The position numbers and the translations under genes are program-made. From the NCBI GenBank assembly GCA_027037535.1, contig JALVZQ010000005.1:1-64000 (forward strand): a stretch of DNA of 64,000 nt, given 5' to 3'. This DNA is from Acidilobaceae archaeon (GTDB lineage: Archaea > Thermoproteota > Thermoprotei_A > Sulfolobales > Acidilobaceae). Below are positions 43,764 through 52,916 of the stretch, one piece after another; the stretch's first letter is position 1; every line of letters begins with the position of its first letter. The notes below the pieces were generated by a model, which was not told the origin of the DNA, did not search any database, and worked only from the letters and a program-made list of their open reading frames with translations.

Positions 43764-45863
43764 ATCAAGGCGAGAAAACATACAGTAGTAATAACCATCG
43801 CTCTAGTAATATTCGTATCCGTGTCCTCACTACCTACTGAGACAGCATATTATCAAATCTTCACCTCTCAAAGTGGAGCACTTCTGTCAAATACTAGGGA
43901 CGGGAACACATACTATCCCGTATTTAATCACATGGCAATAATGGGAGAAAACATAGTCTTAATAGGATTTGAGCCTCAAAATAGAGCAACAAATTTCGGA
44001 ACTATAGCCAGATTTAACTACACAACTGGTTCTATCGATAAATATGTTACGTTCAAATATAACAATTTTGACTTCGGAAGCGATAGTCTTCGTTCTATAG
44101 GATTTGGATTCCTTAGATTTGCGGCAGTTCCTTACGTACCTCCAATGAAAATCGAGCCCAATGGAATCATACCTCTGGATAATGGCGGATTCCTTCTATC
44201 CACTACAATATATGATACCTTTATACCGCCTGGCGGTGTTGCCCTAGTAAACCTAAACAACTTGACTATCCAAGAAACTGTATTTTTTAATAACACGTTC
44301 TCTACAGTGACAGGAATACATCGAGCTCCAGATGGAAATATACTTATTACTGGGGCAGCGAAAGGTACGGCCATGATCTCATTACTTAATCCAAATAACA
44401 TGACAGTATTCTCGTCAATACTAATAGATATTGAAGTTAATCCGTCTCCGAACACTGGTTCTAGTTATAAAACCCTTTCTATGGTCGACGACGCATATTA
44501 TGACATAACAGGACAACTATATATAGCCGGACGCTACTTTACATACAATACAAGCACTGCAAAAGTAGTCGACAAAGGTATATTTATACTAGAGCTCGAT
44601 CCCTCAAATACTAATGAAGTTATAACATCCTCTAGCATATTAAGTATTCCTCTGACGGATTCTTATCCAGATACATGCACTTCTATTATCGATATAGAAC
44701 CGGGTCCTGAACCCGGACAAGTAGCATTTGCAGTAGAGGCAAACACTACAACCATAGCATATTCAATTCCAGTTCCCCCATACTATATCTATGAGAACCT
44801 GTCGTCCACTCTTCTAGGAATTCTGAATATTCAAGACAACACACTCCTCGCCGCAAAATCTATAAATCCCGATGATAACGTGAGTTATATTCCAATACAG
44901 TTCGAAAGGATGGCGGATGGCTCATACTTGCTACTAACATGGGGACTGGATTATTATTATTGGTACCCCTATACAGTATTCAACGTCATTGATCCTAGCT
45001 TTAACTCTATCAAGACGTCATTGCTATTGCACAATGTATTCATAAGCCAAGTTATTATAAATAATACGGCCAATATAGCACTGTCTACAATGGGCCTTTT
45101 CCCTGGTCCGAGTGCATGGCCCTTCCTCGTAGGATATAATTATGAAAATCTAACAGGACAATTGATAATGGGCGACTATCCAAAAATAGATGAGATCATA
45201 CCTAGACAAGCAAATATTTCGGTTACCGTGAATCCGGATCTAGATATAGTCAAGTTAGCGACCAATATGACTTATGTAATAGATAATCTTCCAAACGCCT
45301 CTATTTCATTAGTAGATCTAAGAGCAGATTTCCAGATCTATAATAATGATCCAAACGGTGTTACTCTATCATCTCAAATTGATAACTTCACAGTCGAGAA
45401 AATATGTAAATTAGCTACTGATACTCCTATGCCTGTTATTGGACCTAGCAGTACTCTATACGGATACCTAGTATGCCCTTATAACACATTCATATTCACA
45501 AACGTTACTATAAGCAATGTTACGGTTGGCGACTATGAAGTAATATTCGATGTATCAAACAAGACTCTAATTACACTACTTCCACCACCTGATTTAACAA
45601 TAAAAAGCATAAAATTTAACAATATTACTTTGTGTGACGGAGATTGTAATAAATTCTACAACAAGACCTCGGGACTTTATGAATTTGACCCGAATGGCAC
45701 TATTATCATAACGTTCAGTACTGGGCCCGCCATTAGCGGAGTTCTTATAAATAGCCATAATTACAATGATAGATCCCTGATAAATAGTATATCACCGATG
45801 TTCCTACTACTTGGAGTTACATTAATCGCAACTTTAATAATATTAACTCGACTAAAAAGATAA
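43764..45863 (+). CDS. Large exported, C-terminally membrane-anchored surface protein; start codon unusual, about 699 aa
   Basis: The ORF track begins at a GTG (43821), but the same frame upstream encodes KIKARKHTVVITIALVIFVSVSS, an obvious basic plus hydrophobic signal peptide. That frame has no ATG, GTG or TTG back to a stop at 43734. GGGGGGATC at 43752-43760 resembles a Shine-Dalgarno sequence and would suit initiation near the ATC at 43764. The mature protein is beta-rich with many NxT/NxS sites and repeated phrases of the type ITGAAKGTAMISLLNP and LYIAGRYF that suggest propeller blades (about residues 30-430), followed by Ig-like segments. A final membrane segment (MFLLLGVTLIATLIILTRLKR) anchors it. 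Function unknown. Confidence 0.65.
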   Translation: MKARKHTVVITIALVIFVSVSSLPTETAYYQIFTSQSGALLSNTRDGNTYYPVFNHMAIMGENIVLIGFEPQNRATNFGTIARFNYTTGSIDKYVTFKYNNFDFGSDSLRSIGFGFLRFAAVPYVPPMKIEPNGIIPLDNGGFLLSTTIYDTFIPPGGVALVNLNNLTIQETVFFNNTFSTVTGIHRAPDGNILITGAAKGTAMISLLNPNNMTVFSSILIDIEVNPSPNTGSSYKTLSMVDDAYYDITGQLYIAGRYFTYNTSTAKVVDKGIFILELDPSNTNEVITSSSILSIPLTDSYPDTCTSIIDIEPGPEPGQVAFAVEANTTTIAYSIPVPPYYIYENLSSTLLGILNIQDNTLLAAKSINPDDNVSYIPIQFERMADGSYLLLTWGLDYYYWYPYTVFNVIDPSFNSIKTSLLLHNVFISQVIINNTANIALSTMGLFPGPSAWPFLVGYNYENLTGQLIMGDYPKIDEIIPRQANISVTVNPDLDIVKLATNMTYVIDNLPNASISLVDLRADFQIYNNDPNGVTLSSQIDNFTVEKICKLATDTPMPVIGPSSTLYGYLVCPYNTFIFTNVTISNVTVGDYEVIFDVSNKTLITLLPPPDLTIKSIKFNNITLCDGDCNKFYNKTSGLYEFDPNGTIIITFSTGPAISGVLINSHNYNDRSLINSISPMFLLLGVTLIATLIILTRLKR

Positions 45864-45902
45864 TATCGTATTTTTGAAAACATTCCCACTACATTTTTAA
45901 AC

Positions 45903-46805
45903 CTAGAAATACATCGACTTCTCAAGCTTCTCGTAGAGATAAATCGCAATTGCATGATCAAATAAAGCCGTTCCTACACTCTTATATACCTTTACATCTC
46001 CAGGAGTACATCTATCCTCATTTCGAAGCACCATTCTAAGATCCACCACTTTCTTGAAACCCTTAGCGTCGTCAGTCTCTGCTAGTGCCCCTACAAGCGT
46101 GTCTACTAGTAGGCAAGAAGCCCTCCTCTTGACAGCTTCATCCAGCTCTCTTACAGGTCTCGGGGCTCCTATGCTCGCCACAACCGTATTCTTCCTAAGT
46201 AAGTCTCCTTTTACAACAGGTTCTATACTCGTTGTTGCCGTGACAAGTAAATCAGAATCCTTAAGCACTCTATCCAGAGAGGACTCACTAGCCATAGGGA
46301 ATTCTTCTAAAAACGAAGATACTTTTTCCCTATCCATATCATAGACTAATATTCTTTTTGGATGATAGAGTTTCATTATCGCTCTTGCGTGATATCTTGC
46401 CTGGAAACCTGCACCTATTAAACCCAAAGTATTGATTTCTGATACACTGAGGGCTTCTAGGGCTACAAGTGTACCTGCGGCCGTGCGCCAACCTGTCGCT
46501 GCTCCTGCTTCGGCTAATAGTAATGGATCTCCTGTAATAGCGTCGAAAAGTGCTAGAACCGCCCTAACTAGTGGAAGACCTCTTTTGGGATTCTCTGGGT
46601 AAACGCCGACTAGTTTTGTGCTGAAATATCCTAGTCCTCCTGCAACCATCGCGGCATACCAGGATCCGTGTCTCTCTATACTAGATCTCAGAGGAGCCTC
46701 TGTGTCTTGGATCAATACTTGTTTTATTGTATGCATTAGCTCTAGAGGATCTACTAGCTGGTCGATCTGGTTATCTAGTAACGTGTAGTAGAATATGTCT
46801 TTCAA
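45903..46805 (-). CDS. Ornithine cyclodeaminase/mu-crystallin family enzyme, 300 aa
   Basis: Family hallmarks: ALFDAITGDPLLLAEAGAATGWRTAAGTLVAL with the catalytic Arg-Thr-Ala segment, and the Rossmann NAD motif NTLGLIGAGFQARYHARA (about residues 127-144), then LLVTATTSIEPVV and ASIGAPRPVRELDE, where the conserved Asp/Glu acts. Members are ornithine cyclodeaminases, alanine dehydrogenases (archaeal AF1665 type), or Delta1-pyrroline/piperideine-2-carboxylate reductases. The substrate cannot be decided; archaeal alanine dehydrogenase is a fair possibility. Ends with a long minus-strand upstream gap; monocistronic. Confidence 0.85.
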   Translation of the reverse strand: MKDIFYYTLLDNQIDQLVDPLELMHTIKQVLIQDTEAPLRSSIERHGSWYAAMVAGGLGYFSTKLVGVYPENPKRGLPLVRAVLALFDAITGDPLLLAEAGAATGWRTAAGTLVALEALSVSEINTLGLIGAGFQARYHARAIMKLYHPKRILVYDMDREKVSSFLEEFPMASESSLDRVLKDSDLLVTATTSIEPVVKGDLLRKNTVVASIGAPRPVRELDEAVKRRASCLLVDTLVGALAETDDAKGFKKVVDLRMVLRNEDRCTPGDVKVYKSVGTALFDHAIAIYLYEKLEKSMYF

Positions 46806-47085
46806 ATTATCCCCTGTATAATATTACATATACAAAATAATATAAAATTCTAATTATTGATTAAATCTGAACATTATTGTTTCTACTTGAATATTATAGA
46901 ACTAAAGAAAACAATGAGAGTAACATATTGGAATCACTAGACTTAATTACAGTACGCGAGTAAAAGACATCAATCGTATTATAGTATTTGGTGATTCTCT
47001 TCATGATGGGGAATAACCGTCGGGAGTGATAAGACTGGATATTTGACACTTAACAAAGTCTAGTAGACCTAGGAGGTAGCCGGTG

Positions 47086-47844
47086 ATGGAGGCCCTTATA
47101 ACGCTCCTTCTCATTATATTATTCAGTATTATAGTCAACAAGGTTGCTACAGCAGCTCTAGTAAGAACTGGTCTCTCGAAAGAGGTTGCAAGCTTTCAGG
47201 CTCAAAGCGCGTTTTCGGGAACTGGATTTACTACTAGTGAGAGTGAATATGTTGTTTCGCATCCCGTAAGGAGAAGAATTATAAGATTGCTAATTCTATT
47301 TGGGAGTGCTGGCCTTACTAGCGCTATTGCTACTCTTGTTCTTACATTTATTGGTCAGCCGCGTGGCGAGGCTATATATAGGCTGGGAATTCTAGCCGTG
47401 GGCCTAGTCTTGCTATATGTCTTTGCCTCTAGCAAGACCATAGATAGGATAATGGGCCGTATCATAGACTATATGCTGGACAAGTTTACCTCTATCCGCG
47501 TAGTCGATTATGAGGCATTGCTAGGAATAGGACACGGCTATATGGTTTCATCTTTTAAAGTATCTGATGAGAGCTGGCTGGCAGGTAAGACACTGCGAGA
47601 AACGAGGCTCAGGGACGAGGGTGTAGTAGTTTTAGGAATTTATAGAAGGAGGAATGGTAAGCTAGTATATATAGGGGCCCCTGGGCCTGAAACCAGAATC
47701 CTACCTGGGGACGAGCTTATCGTTTATGGACCAGAAGAGGTGATTGCAAGTCTAGCCAAGAGAATTGCCGGACCATTAGGTGATCTCGAACACGCTGAAA
47801 TGGTGTGGCGGCAACATGTAAGAAGACAACAGGAGGAGACTTAG
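47086..47844 (+). CDS. Membrane protein with C-terminal TrkA_C (RCK-C) ligand-binding domain, about 252 aa
   Basis: Three hydrophobic segments (about residues 4-22, 68-90, 97-115) surround an amphipathic loop with FQAQSAFSGTGFTTSESEYVV, a sequence reminiscent of the TrkH/KtrB pore-loop phrase SAFSGTGFTT. Residues about 155-245 form a TrkA_C domain: SSFKVSDESWLAGKTLRETRLRDEGVVVLGIYR to PGDELIVYGPEEV. The arrangement suggests a ligand-gated membrane regulator of ion flux. AGGAGGT is 8 bases before the ATG at 47086, which I prefer to the listed GTG at 47083. Followed 3 bp later by a radical SAM gene. Confidence 0.75.
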   Translation: MEALITLLLIILFSIIVNKVATAALVRTGLSKEVASFQAQSAFSGTGFTTSESEYVVSHPVRRRIIRLLILFGSAGLTSAIATLVLTFIGQPRGEAIYRLGILAVGLVLLYVFASSKTIDRIMGRIIDYMLDKFTSIRVVDYEALLGIGHGYMVSSFKVSDESWLAGKTLRETRLRDEGVVVLGIYRRRNGKLVYIGAPGPETRILPGDELIVYGPEEVIASLAKRIAGPLGDLEHAEMVWRQHVRRQQEET

Positions 47845-47847
47845 GAA

Positions 47848-48975
47848 ATGACTGAGAGCCTCCCACAGAGACTAGAGCATGCTAGAAAACTAAAAGAGAG
47901 AGCAATTGTAAAATTAGAATCACTGCTCGATCCCAGAGAAATTAAGGTGGCCAGACGAGACCATCATGCCAGGAGAAAACCTAGGCATTGCGGAATAACA
48001 ATCCACACAGGTATAGGCTGTAGCTATGGCTGTGTATACTGCTATATATGGGATATGGGCTTTCCAGGAAAGCCTAAACCATATCCGCTCAACTCGCTCC
48101 AGATGGCTTATGCTCTAGCTCTCAACCCCTACGTCGTTCCTAGGTATACCTTTGCCGCATATGGAAGTGTTACAGAACCATTTCTCGAAGAAACAAGAGA
48201 CAAAGCCATAGACTACATGAGAACAATATATAGATATCTATTACTTCCCAGCCAAGTCTCTACAAAGTCACTGATAACCGGGGATTTAGTCAGAAAACTC
48301 ACTAATACCGATCCAAACCTTAGCATATTAATCAGCATAACTGGCATAAGCAGCAAGGCTAGGAGACTAGAGCCTGGGGCACCTGATCCTATAATGAGAA
48401 TAAGATCCGCCAGTTATCTTAAGGGAACAAACATTACCCCTACATTATTCATAAGGCCCATTATACCCGGCATTACCGACAAGGAATACGAGAATATACT
48501 CGATCTAGCCTCCAATGCTGGCATAAGGACGCTCGTCCTTGGAACACTAAGAGTCACCTCTGGAATCGTTAAGAGACTTAAATTAGTCGGTGTAGAGATT
48601 CCTCCTAAATTACTACCTAGAAGACTGGATAATAAGAAGCAACAATACATCTCAGGCTCTCATATAAAGAAAATGCTAGAACATATTGCCTCGAATAAGG
48701 GATTCCTGGTCTTGCCCTCAGCATGTTCAGCAAACGTATACTCTCATCGATCGGCATGTTATAAGTGTAGACTTGGTCCCTGTGGGCGCCCCAGTTATCC
48801 GTCTATTGTGGAAGTCAAGGAAGCTCTATCAATTCTAGAACTCGACAATTATAGGGTCGTGGACGTATCACCGAGTGCAATCAGGCTCCAGAGAACCGGG
48901 AAATCCACAAAGAGAGACGAAGTAAAATTATTCTGGCTGCGTGAGGTCTCACGATTAGATCTTATCCTCGCCTAG
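47848..48975 (+). CDS. Radical SAM protein (SPL/Rv2578c-like group), 375 aa
   Basis: The [4Fe-4S]/SAM motif CSYGCVYC is at about residues 51-58 (GIGCSYGCVYCYIWDMGFPGK), followed by partial TIM barrel elements PLNSLQMAYALALNP, FAAYGSVTEPFLEETRDKAI, LPSQVSTKSLITGDLV and LFIRPIIPGITDKEYENIL. This pattern (Tyr-Cys-Tyr after the cluster, then T-K-S) belongs to the spore-photolyase-like/Rv2578c radical SAM group, whose substrates are mostly unknown. A C-terminal Cys set (SACSANV, SACYKCRLGPCGRP) may hold a second cluster or zinc. ATG overlaps nothing; 3 bp after the TrkA_C protein, so probably an operon. Overlaps the next convergent gene by four bases. Confidence 0.85.
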   Translation: MTESLPQRLEHARKLKERAIVKLESLLDPREIKVARRDHHARRKPRHCGITIHTGIGCSYGCVYCYIWDMGFPGKPKPYPLNSLQMAYALALNPYVVPRYTFAAYGSVTEPFLEETRDKAIDYMRTIYRYLLLPSQVSTKSLITGDLVRKLTNTDPNLSILISITGISSKARRLEPGAPDPIMRIRSASYLKGTNITPTLFIRPIIPGITDKEYENILDLASNAGIRTLVLGTLRVTSGIVKRLKLVGVEIPPKLLPRRLDNKKQQYISGSHIKKMLEHIASNKGFLVLPSACSANVYSHRSACYKCRLGPCGRPSYPSIVEVKEALSILELDNYRVVDVSPSAIRLQRTGKSTKRDEVKLFWLREVSRLDLILA

Positions 48976-50123
48976 CAGTCTTCAGATGGCTTAGTAAATG
49001 TCTCCTTTATTTTTAGAGAGTATTCTTTGGGTTCTATGTAGTCGAATATGCTGCCTTGTGACTGGTCTAGTTTTAGAGTGTCGATGATCCAGGAGTATTT
49101 TCCTCCGGCTACTCCGCTAGCTATGTATGCTGCTCCTAGAGCTGCTGCCTTTATTTTTGTATCCGTAGACTCTAGGAATATGATGTCTCTTATCTTTGTT
49201 CTGAAGGAATCATTGTTTTTTATAGACGTGTAGATTGCTTGTCGCATTCTGGGATGTCTATAGAGCCGGCCGCTGAGATATAATATTGTTTTTGTGCTTG
49301 ATACTGCTATAAGTGAGGCTATAGTCTTTGTTATTGATTCGGTTATCATATTGAGTGCTTGTACTGCTCGAATCTCGTTTCTCTCCAAGTCTTTTTCTAT
49401 CTGATCATAGGAGGTATAGCCTGAGAATGTGGAGACGCCTCCTTGGAATAAGAGGATCTTACTGAAGCCTGGGACTGTATATGAGAGGGCATAACATGTT
49501 TCTGAGTCTACGAATCCTCCCCCCATGAGGCCCCACCATGCCATTGTTCCTCCTATGCCATCAACAATCTCTCCATTCTCCACAAGTATCGCTGCGTTAT
49601 ATGCTTGCCCTGATTCTAGTACCAGTATGTTTATGTCTCTTGGCATGAGATTGTATCTTTGGCGAGCGTCTACTATTGCTGCTGCCACTGTGTAAACCTT
49701 GTCTGCTGTGCCGAGGTCTATCCTATTGATCTTCCTGTGTCTAGGAACTGTCGGGAGATGTATGACTCCAGGCGAGAACCATGCTGGTAGATGAGAGTCT
49801 CTGAATAGCATCATTAGTCTACGGAGACCAACTATTTTTAGGCGTCGAAGACAGTCTTCGCGGTGTATGAATGTTGCCTCTAGTATTTCTTCAATTGATG
49901 CTTTCTGTACTGGCTTTAGGGGGATTCCATAACCACTTGGCGCAGTGATTGACTCTATACTGTATTCTCGGCGTAGATCCCTTAGCCTCTTGATGGGGAT
50001 TGATGGATCCCTCGTTATCATATCTCTATCGATAGCTTCTCCATACACGATACGATTCTTCTCATCGTCTATTACTATGAGGTCCATGGTTCTTGTGCCT
50101 GGATCGATTCCTGCCACCATCAT
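48972..50123 (-). CDS. DUF1464 family, butyrate kinase-like ASKHA protein, about 383 aa
   Basis: MVAGIDPGTRTMDLIVID is the phosphate-1 loop of the ASKHA fold at the N-terminus, and the rest (LESGQAYNAAILVENGEIVDGIGGTMAWWGLMGGG, ILYLSGRLYRHPRMRQAI, KAAALGAAYIASG) matches the archaeal DUF1464 family, described as predicted butyrate kinases. The start at 50123 (ATGATGGTG) is preferred over the listed 50159: GGGGGTGG precedes it and the family begins at this motif. The upstream beta-RFAP synthase gene ends at 50150, so the two probably form an operon. Substrate unproven. Confidence 0.75.
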   Translation of the reverse strand: MMVAGIDPGTRTMDLIVIDDEKNRIVYGEAIDRDMITRDPSIPIKRLRDLRREYSIESITAPSGYGIPLKPVQKASIEEILEATFIHREDCLRRLKIVGLRRLMMLFRDSHLPAWFSPGVIHLPTVPRHRKINRIDLGTADKVYTVAAAIVDARQRYNLMPRDINILVLESGQAYNAAILVENGEIVDGIGGTMAWWGLMGGGFVDSETCYALSYTVPGFSKILLFQGGVSTFSGYTSYDQIEKDLERNEIRAVQALNMITESITKTIASLIAVSSTKTILYLSGRLYRHPRMRQAIYTSIKNNDSFRTKIRDIIFLESTDTKIKAAALGAAYIASGVAGGKYSWIIDTLKLDQSQGSIFDYIEPKEYSLKIKETFTKPSEDC

Positions 50124-50149
50124 ACCGGGTATCCACCCCCTAAGAGAGG

Positions 50150-51112
50150 CTAGCTCCATACGCGTATTCTGGCTCCTCTGTTATCCACTGGGGTAACCCA
50201 GAGATATCCTCCACCCATATTGTCTAGTAGCTTCCTAGTTTCTTCAAGTACTCTCGCTAGGTCTACCTTATGAGTGTCGAACATAGCGTAGGTTGCAGGA
50301 CCCCAGCTGCTCTGACCTGCGAGTAGGGCTCCTTTGCCGAGCTGGAACCGTATTATTCTCTCGACATCGTCACAGCAATATACTCCTTCCTGGTGCCTAG
50401 ACCAGTACTCGCCGAGGAGTCTATTGAACAAAGTTATGTGTTTCCCTGCAGTTTCCCAATCGCCCTCTGCTACGTAAGGTAGGATGCCCACGAGTATGAT
50501 TCTGCTTGCCTTATCCGCGAACTCTGGCTCCATTCGTGGAATGGATCCTAGGATCTCGTCTTCCCGCTGTTTTAGTTTTCTTATCCTGTCGATATGTCTT
50601 GAAGGAACAGCTACTATGAATTTGTATCTTTCCGGTACATGGGCTCTGTATACGAGTGGAGGTATATCTCTTTTCTTTATCCTGTAGCCTCCATCGTATA
50701 TTAGGCCTCCATGCATATAGGAGTAGACTCCTAGTGCGGAGACGCTTCCTCTCCCAGTTAGTCTGGCGAGGTCTAGTATATTTGATTTAGCCCCACCGCA
50801 GATAATGTCGAATGCCTGGGCGATAGCTAAGTAAAGGACTGTAGATGATCCTAGACCTATGTGGGCCGGTATCTCTCTGTGGACTCTTACACCAATACTA
50901 CATCCATAGACGTCTGAGAGCTTTTCATAGAGCTCTACAGCGTCCCTCCTCCTACAATCACACCCGTCTTCTCCGGCCAGACCCTCTAGTACCAGTCTAG
51001 GCTCTTTCAGCGCGAATCCTAGTGTACCGTATAGCCTTCCATAGGAACCGTCTAGATCCGGGTTTCCGACATGTACGTGGGAGGGTGCTTCTATCAATAC
51101 TCCTGTCGCCAT
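50150..51112 (-). CDS. Beta-ribofuranosylaminobenzene 5'-phosphate synthase family (GHMP fold), 320 aa
   Basis: The start IEAPSHVHVGNPDLDGSYGRLYGTLGFALKEP has the beta-RFAP synthase pattern (SxxHxG...D..G..GR.yG..G.aL). The GHMP ATP-loop-like motif is VHREIPAHIGLGSSTVLYLAIA, and LTGRGSVSALGVYSYMHGGLIYDGGY and GALLAGQSSWGPATYAM complete the family signature. The enzyme joins p-hydroxybenzoate or p-aminobenzoate with PRPP, the first step of tetrahydromethanopterin-type C1 carrier synthesis, which many crenarchaea carry out. Followed by a DUF1464 gene in the same operon. Function inferred from family. Confidence 0.85.
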   Translation of the reverse strand: MATGVLIEAPSHVHVGNPDLDGSYGRLYGTLGFALKEPRLVLEGLAGEDGCDCRRRDAVELYEKLSDVYGCSIGVRVHREIPAHIGLGSSTVLYLAIAQAFDIICGGAKSNILDLARLTGRGSVSALGVYSYMHGGLIYDGGYRIKKRDIPPLVYRAHVPERYKFIVAVPSRHIDRIRKLKQREDEILGSIPRMEPEFADKASRIILVGILPYVAEGDWETAGKHITLFNRLLGEYWSRHQEGVYCCDDVERIIRFQLGKGALLAGQSSWGPATYAMFDTHKVDLARVLEETRKLLDNMGGGYLWVTPVDNRGARIRVWS

Positions 51113-51189
51113 TCCTACTGTGCACCGTTAGGTTATGCTCTTGATGATTATTTTTTAATTATGATCTGCTATTACATTGATATGTAAAC

Positions 51190-51345
51190 GCGTAGTGCGC
51201 CTGGATCCGGAGGGCTCCTGGCAGGATACTATGCGATGCCTGGAGCCCTCGGTCTAAGGGCATATGCATTAGGCTACTATAGTGCTCGATAACTATACTC
51301 GGGTAGAAGTCATAGATCCCCTAGGGGTATCTCGGGGGATCGCTT
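51190..51345. ncRNA. Candidate structured non-coding RNA (possible H/ACA-type)
   Basis: A GC-rich island in an AT-rich gap. Hairpin 1: GAGGGCTCC (51210-51218) pairs perfectly with GGAGCCCTC (51242-51250), extended by GGCA/TGCC (51220-51223 with 51237-51240) across one T-T mismatch, with a 13-nt loop GGATACTATGCGA that carries two GA steps as in kink-loops of archaeal H/ACA RNAs. Lower stem GCCT/AGGC is possible. Hairpin 2: GATCCCC (51315-51321) with GGGGATC (51335-51341). In AT-biased hyperthermophiles such islands are usually RNA genes. Strand is undecided. Confidence 0.45.
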
Positions 51346-51360
51346 CGTCCTTGTGCCCAA

Positions 51361-51369
51361 GAGTATAAT
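51361..51369 (+). promoter_or_regulatory. TATA box upstream of the 358-aa gene
   Basis: GAGTATAATATG: a TATA element about 26 bp before a predicted transcription start near 51390, seven bases ahead of the ATG at 51397. Confidence 0.4.
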
Positions 51370-51396
51370 ATGCGGTAGGGGAAGGGTGTAGTAGAG

Positions 51397-52473
51397 ATGG
51401 CGGTCCAGGTGAGGAGTCCGAGAAGATACACGACGCCATGTCCTTATTTCAGACGTGGAGAACTAGAAGAGCTCAGGAGACACAAGGCGTGTGGGCGGCC
51501 TTTCAGGTACTTCCCAGGAGGTTTGAATACTGTATTGGATTTGTCCGAGGACGGGTTCCTATCAAGACTATTTCACGTCTACAGTGATGGATTAATCTTA
51601 TCATCCTTGTCGTTGAAAGGCCTTGTGGACGGTCTCTACAGCATCGAATATGGTCCTAGATACTACCACAGAAACCTCAACTATTATACCGAGGTATCAC
51701 GTGTCGAAAAATGCACTTATCCCGGCTACGAGTTCTTGGATAAGACCAGTATCTTTTATCTCTCTATGCAGAAGCTAATGGTTCGTCAGAGTAGGGAGGG
51801 CCCAGAGCTGTGCAATACTAACAACACTATCTCACCGCTTGGAGAAAACAAGACACTAAGCATAGGACTTGTCCACGCCCAGGTCATAAGCGAGGAACAA
51901 GGAAAAGTCCCTGCCCCCGAATTCGTTGACAAGGCTTTACAACCCGAGTTAACACTAGTTACTGCTACCATGGGTGTTGTAGGGTTCCAAGAGGATAGCC
52001 TTACCCTTGATAAAATTATGGTGAATGCAATTCACCCTGATCCAGGCTATGCCTTAGAACGACCCATGCCCCATATCGCGTTCATAGAGTGGAACAGGCA
52101 GACACGGGAAAGGACTCTTACACTGATCCCGCTATATACATATACTGTGGAGTATAGCTATGGGCTAATACTCTCAAGTCTCCTCCTTCTAAGCAAGCAC
52201 AGAGAAGAGACCCCGATAAACATATACACTATCGGATCTGTCAGGAAGCTCTATAAGAAAATGGCAAAGATCCTCGATAAGCTCGGACTAGAGAAGCCGG
52301 AGGGAGGAGCACCTGGACTCCTAGAATTGTTCAATAACGCGGTAAGCATCGAGGATGACAAGGCAAGTCTCGGTTCCCCATGCGGTGTAGAGTGTCTAGG
52401 CGGGAATCCTACGTTCCCAGGACTCAAGATATTCCTCGATCCCTTGGAGAAGGGAACAGGGTTCGTCCTCTAG
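51397..52473 (+). CDS. Protein of unknown function, 358 aa
   Basis: Not recognised. Soluble, no signal peptide. N-terminal Cys and basic residues (TTPCPYFRRGELEELRRHKACGRPFRYF) suggest a small metal or nucleic-acid-binding element. The middle part has a Tyr-rich region (YGPRYYHRNLNYYTEV) and beta strands, and the C-terminus holds CGVECLGG. Good coding statistics, TATA and RBS near the ATG make it a real gene. Plus-strand neighbours at 52611 and 52840 are also unrecognised, so the three may form a lineage-specific cluster. Confidence 0.65.
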   Translation: MAVQVRSPRRYTTPCPYFRRGELEELRRHKACGRPFRYFPGGLNTVLDLSEDGFLSRLFHVYSDGLILSSLSLKGLVDGLYSIEYGPRYYHRNLNYYTEVSRVEKCTYPGYEFLDKTSIFYLSMQKLMVRQSREGPELCNTNNTISPLGENKTLSIGLVHAQVISEEQGKVPAPEFVDKALQPELTLVTATMGVVGFQEDSLTLDKIMVNAIHPDPGYALERPMPHIAFIEWNRQTRERTLTLIPLYTYTVEYSYGLILSSLLLLSKHREETPINIYTIGSVRKLYKKMAKILDKLGLEKPEGGAPGLLELFNNAVSIEDDKASLGSPCGVECLGGNPTFPGLKIFLDPLEKGTGFVL

Positions 52474-52610
52474 TCCTTGAGCTAACTACTATAAGCGTGT
52501 TTTCTCCCCCTATTCCTGCCCTATATGGGTCAAAGGGTATTACTTTGTTATGACTATGCCTTCTCCTCCCCGTCTCTCCGTATTCTATATGATATCTATG
52601 GGGGCTAGCG

Positions 52611-52916
52611 TTGCAGCCGATTATGAGGATCGTGCTTGGGGAACGACTTGCTAGGGATCAGAACTGGGCTTCGATCATAAAAGTACTGTATAGTTTTGGC
52701 GTATTGGATCGAGTTGGAATGTCTAGAGAGGATGAATGCGCGTTGGAGGTGTATCTCGGAGTAATACCTTATTATGGTGAAAACGCCCTTATTATCATAG
52801 AGCAATGGCTCGACTATGTTAGAACCCTGGGTGCACGTAATGTCCCCCCTCCACGGCTCTGCAATAGACGGCAAGAAACTAGTAGTATTAACAGGTCCAT
52901 CAGGAGTAGAACTTGA
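52611..52916 (+). CDS. Small protein of unknown function overlapping the next gene, 101 aa
   Basis: The first ~70 residues (from the internal ATG at 52623, MRIVLGERLARDQNWASIIKVL) look like a genuine helical protein with SREDECALEVYLGVIPYYGENAL. The last 25 codons overlap the next gene in another frame and are of low complexity (basic, Arg/Ser). Either both overlap, or a frameshift separates one longer gene. No family recognised. Confidence 0.4.
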   Translation: MQPIMRIVLGERLARDQNWASIIKVLYSFGVLDRVGMSREDECALEVYLGVIPYYGENALIIIEQWLDYVRTLGARNVPPPRLCNRRQETSSINRSIRSRT

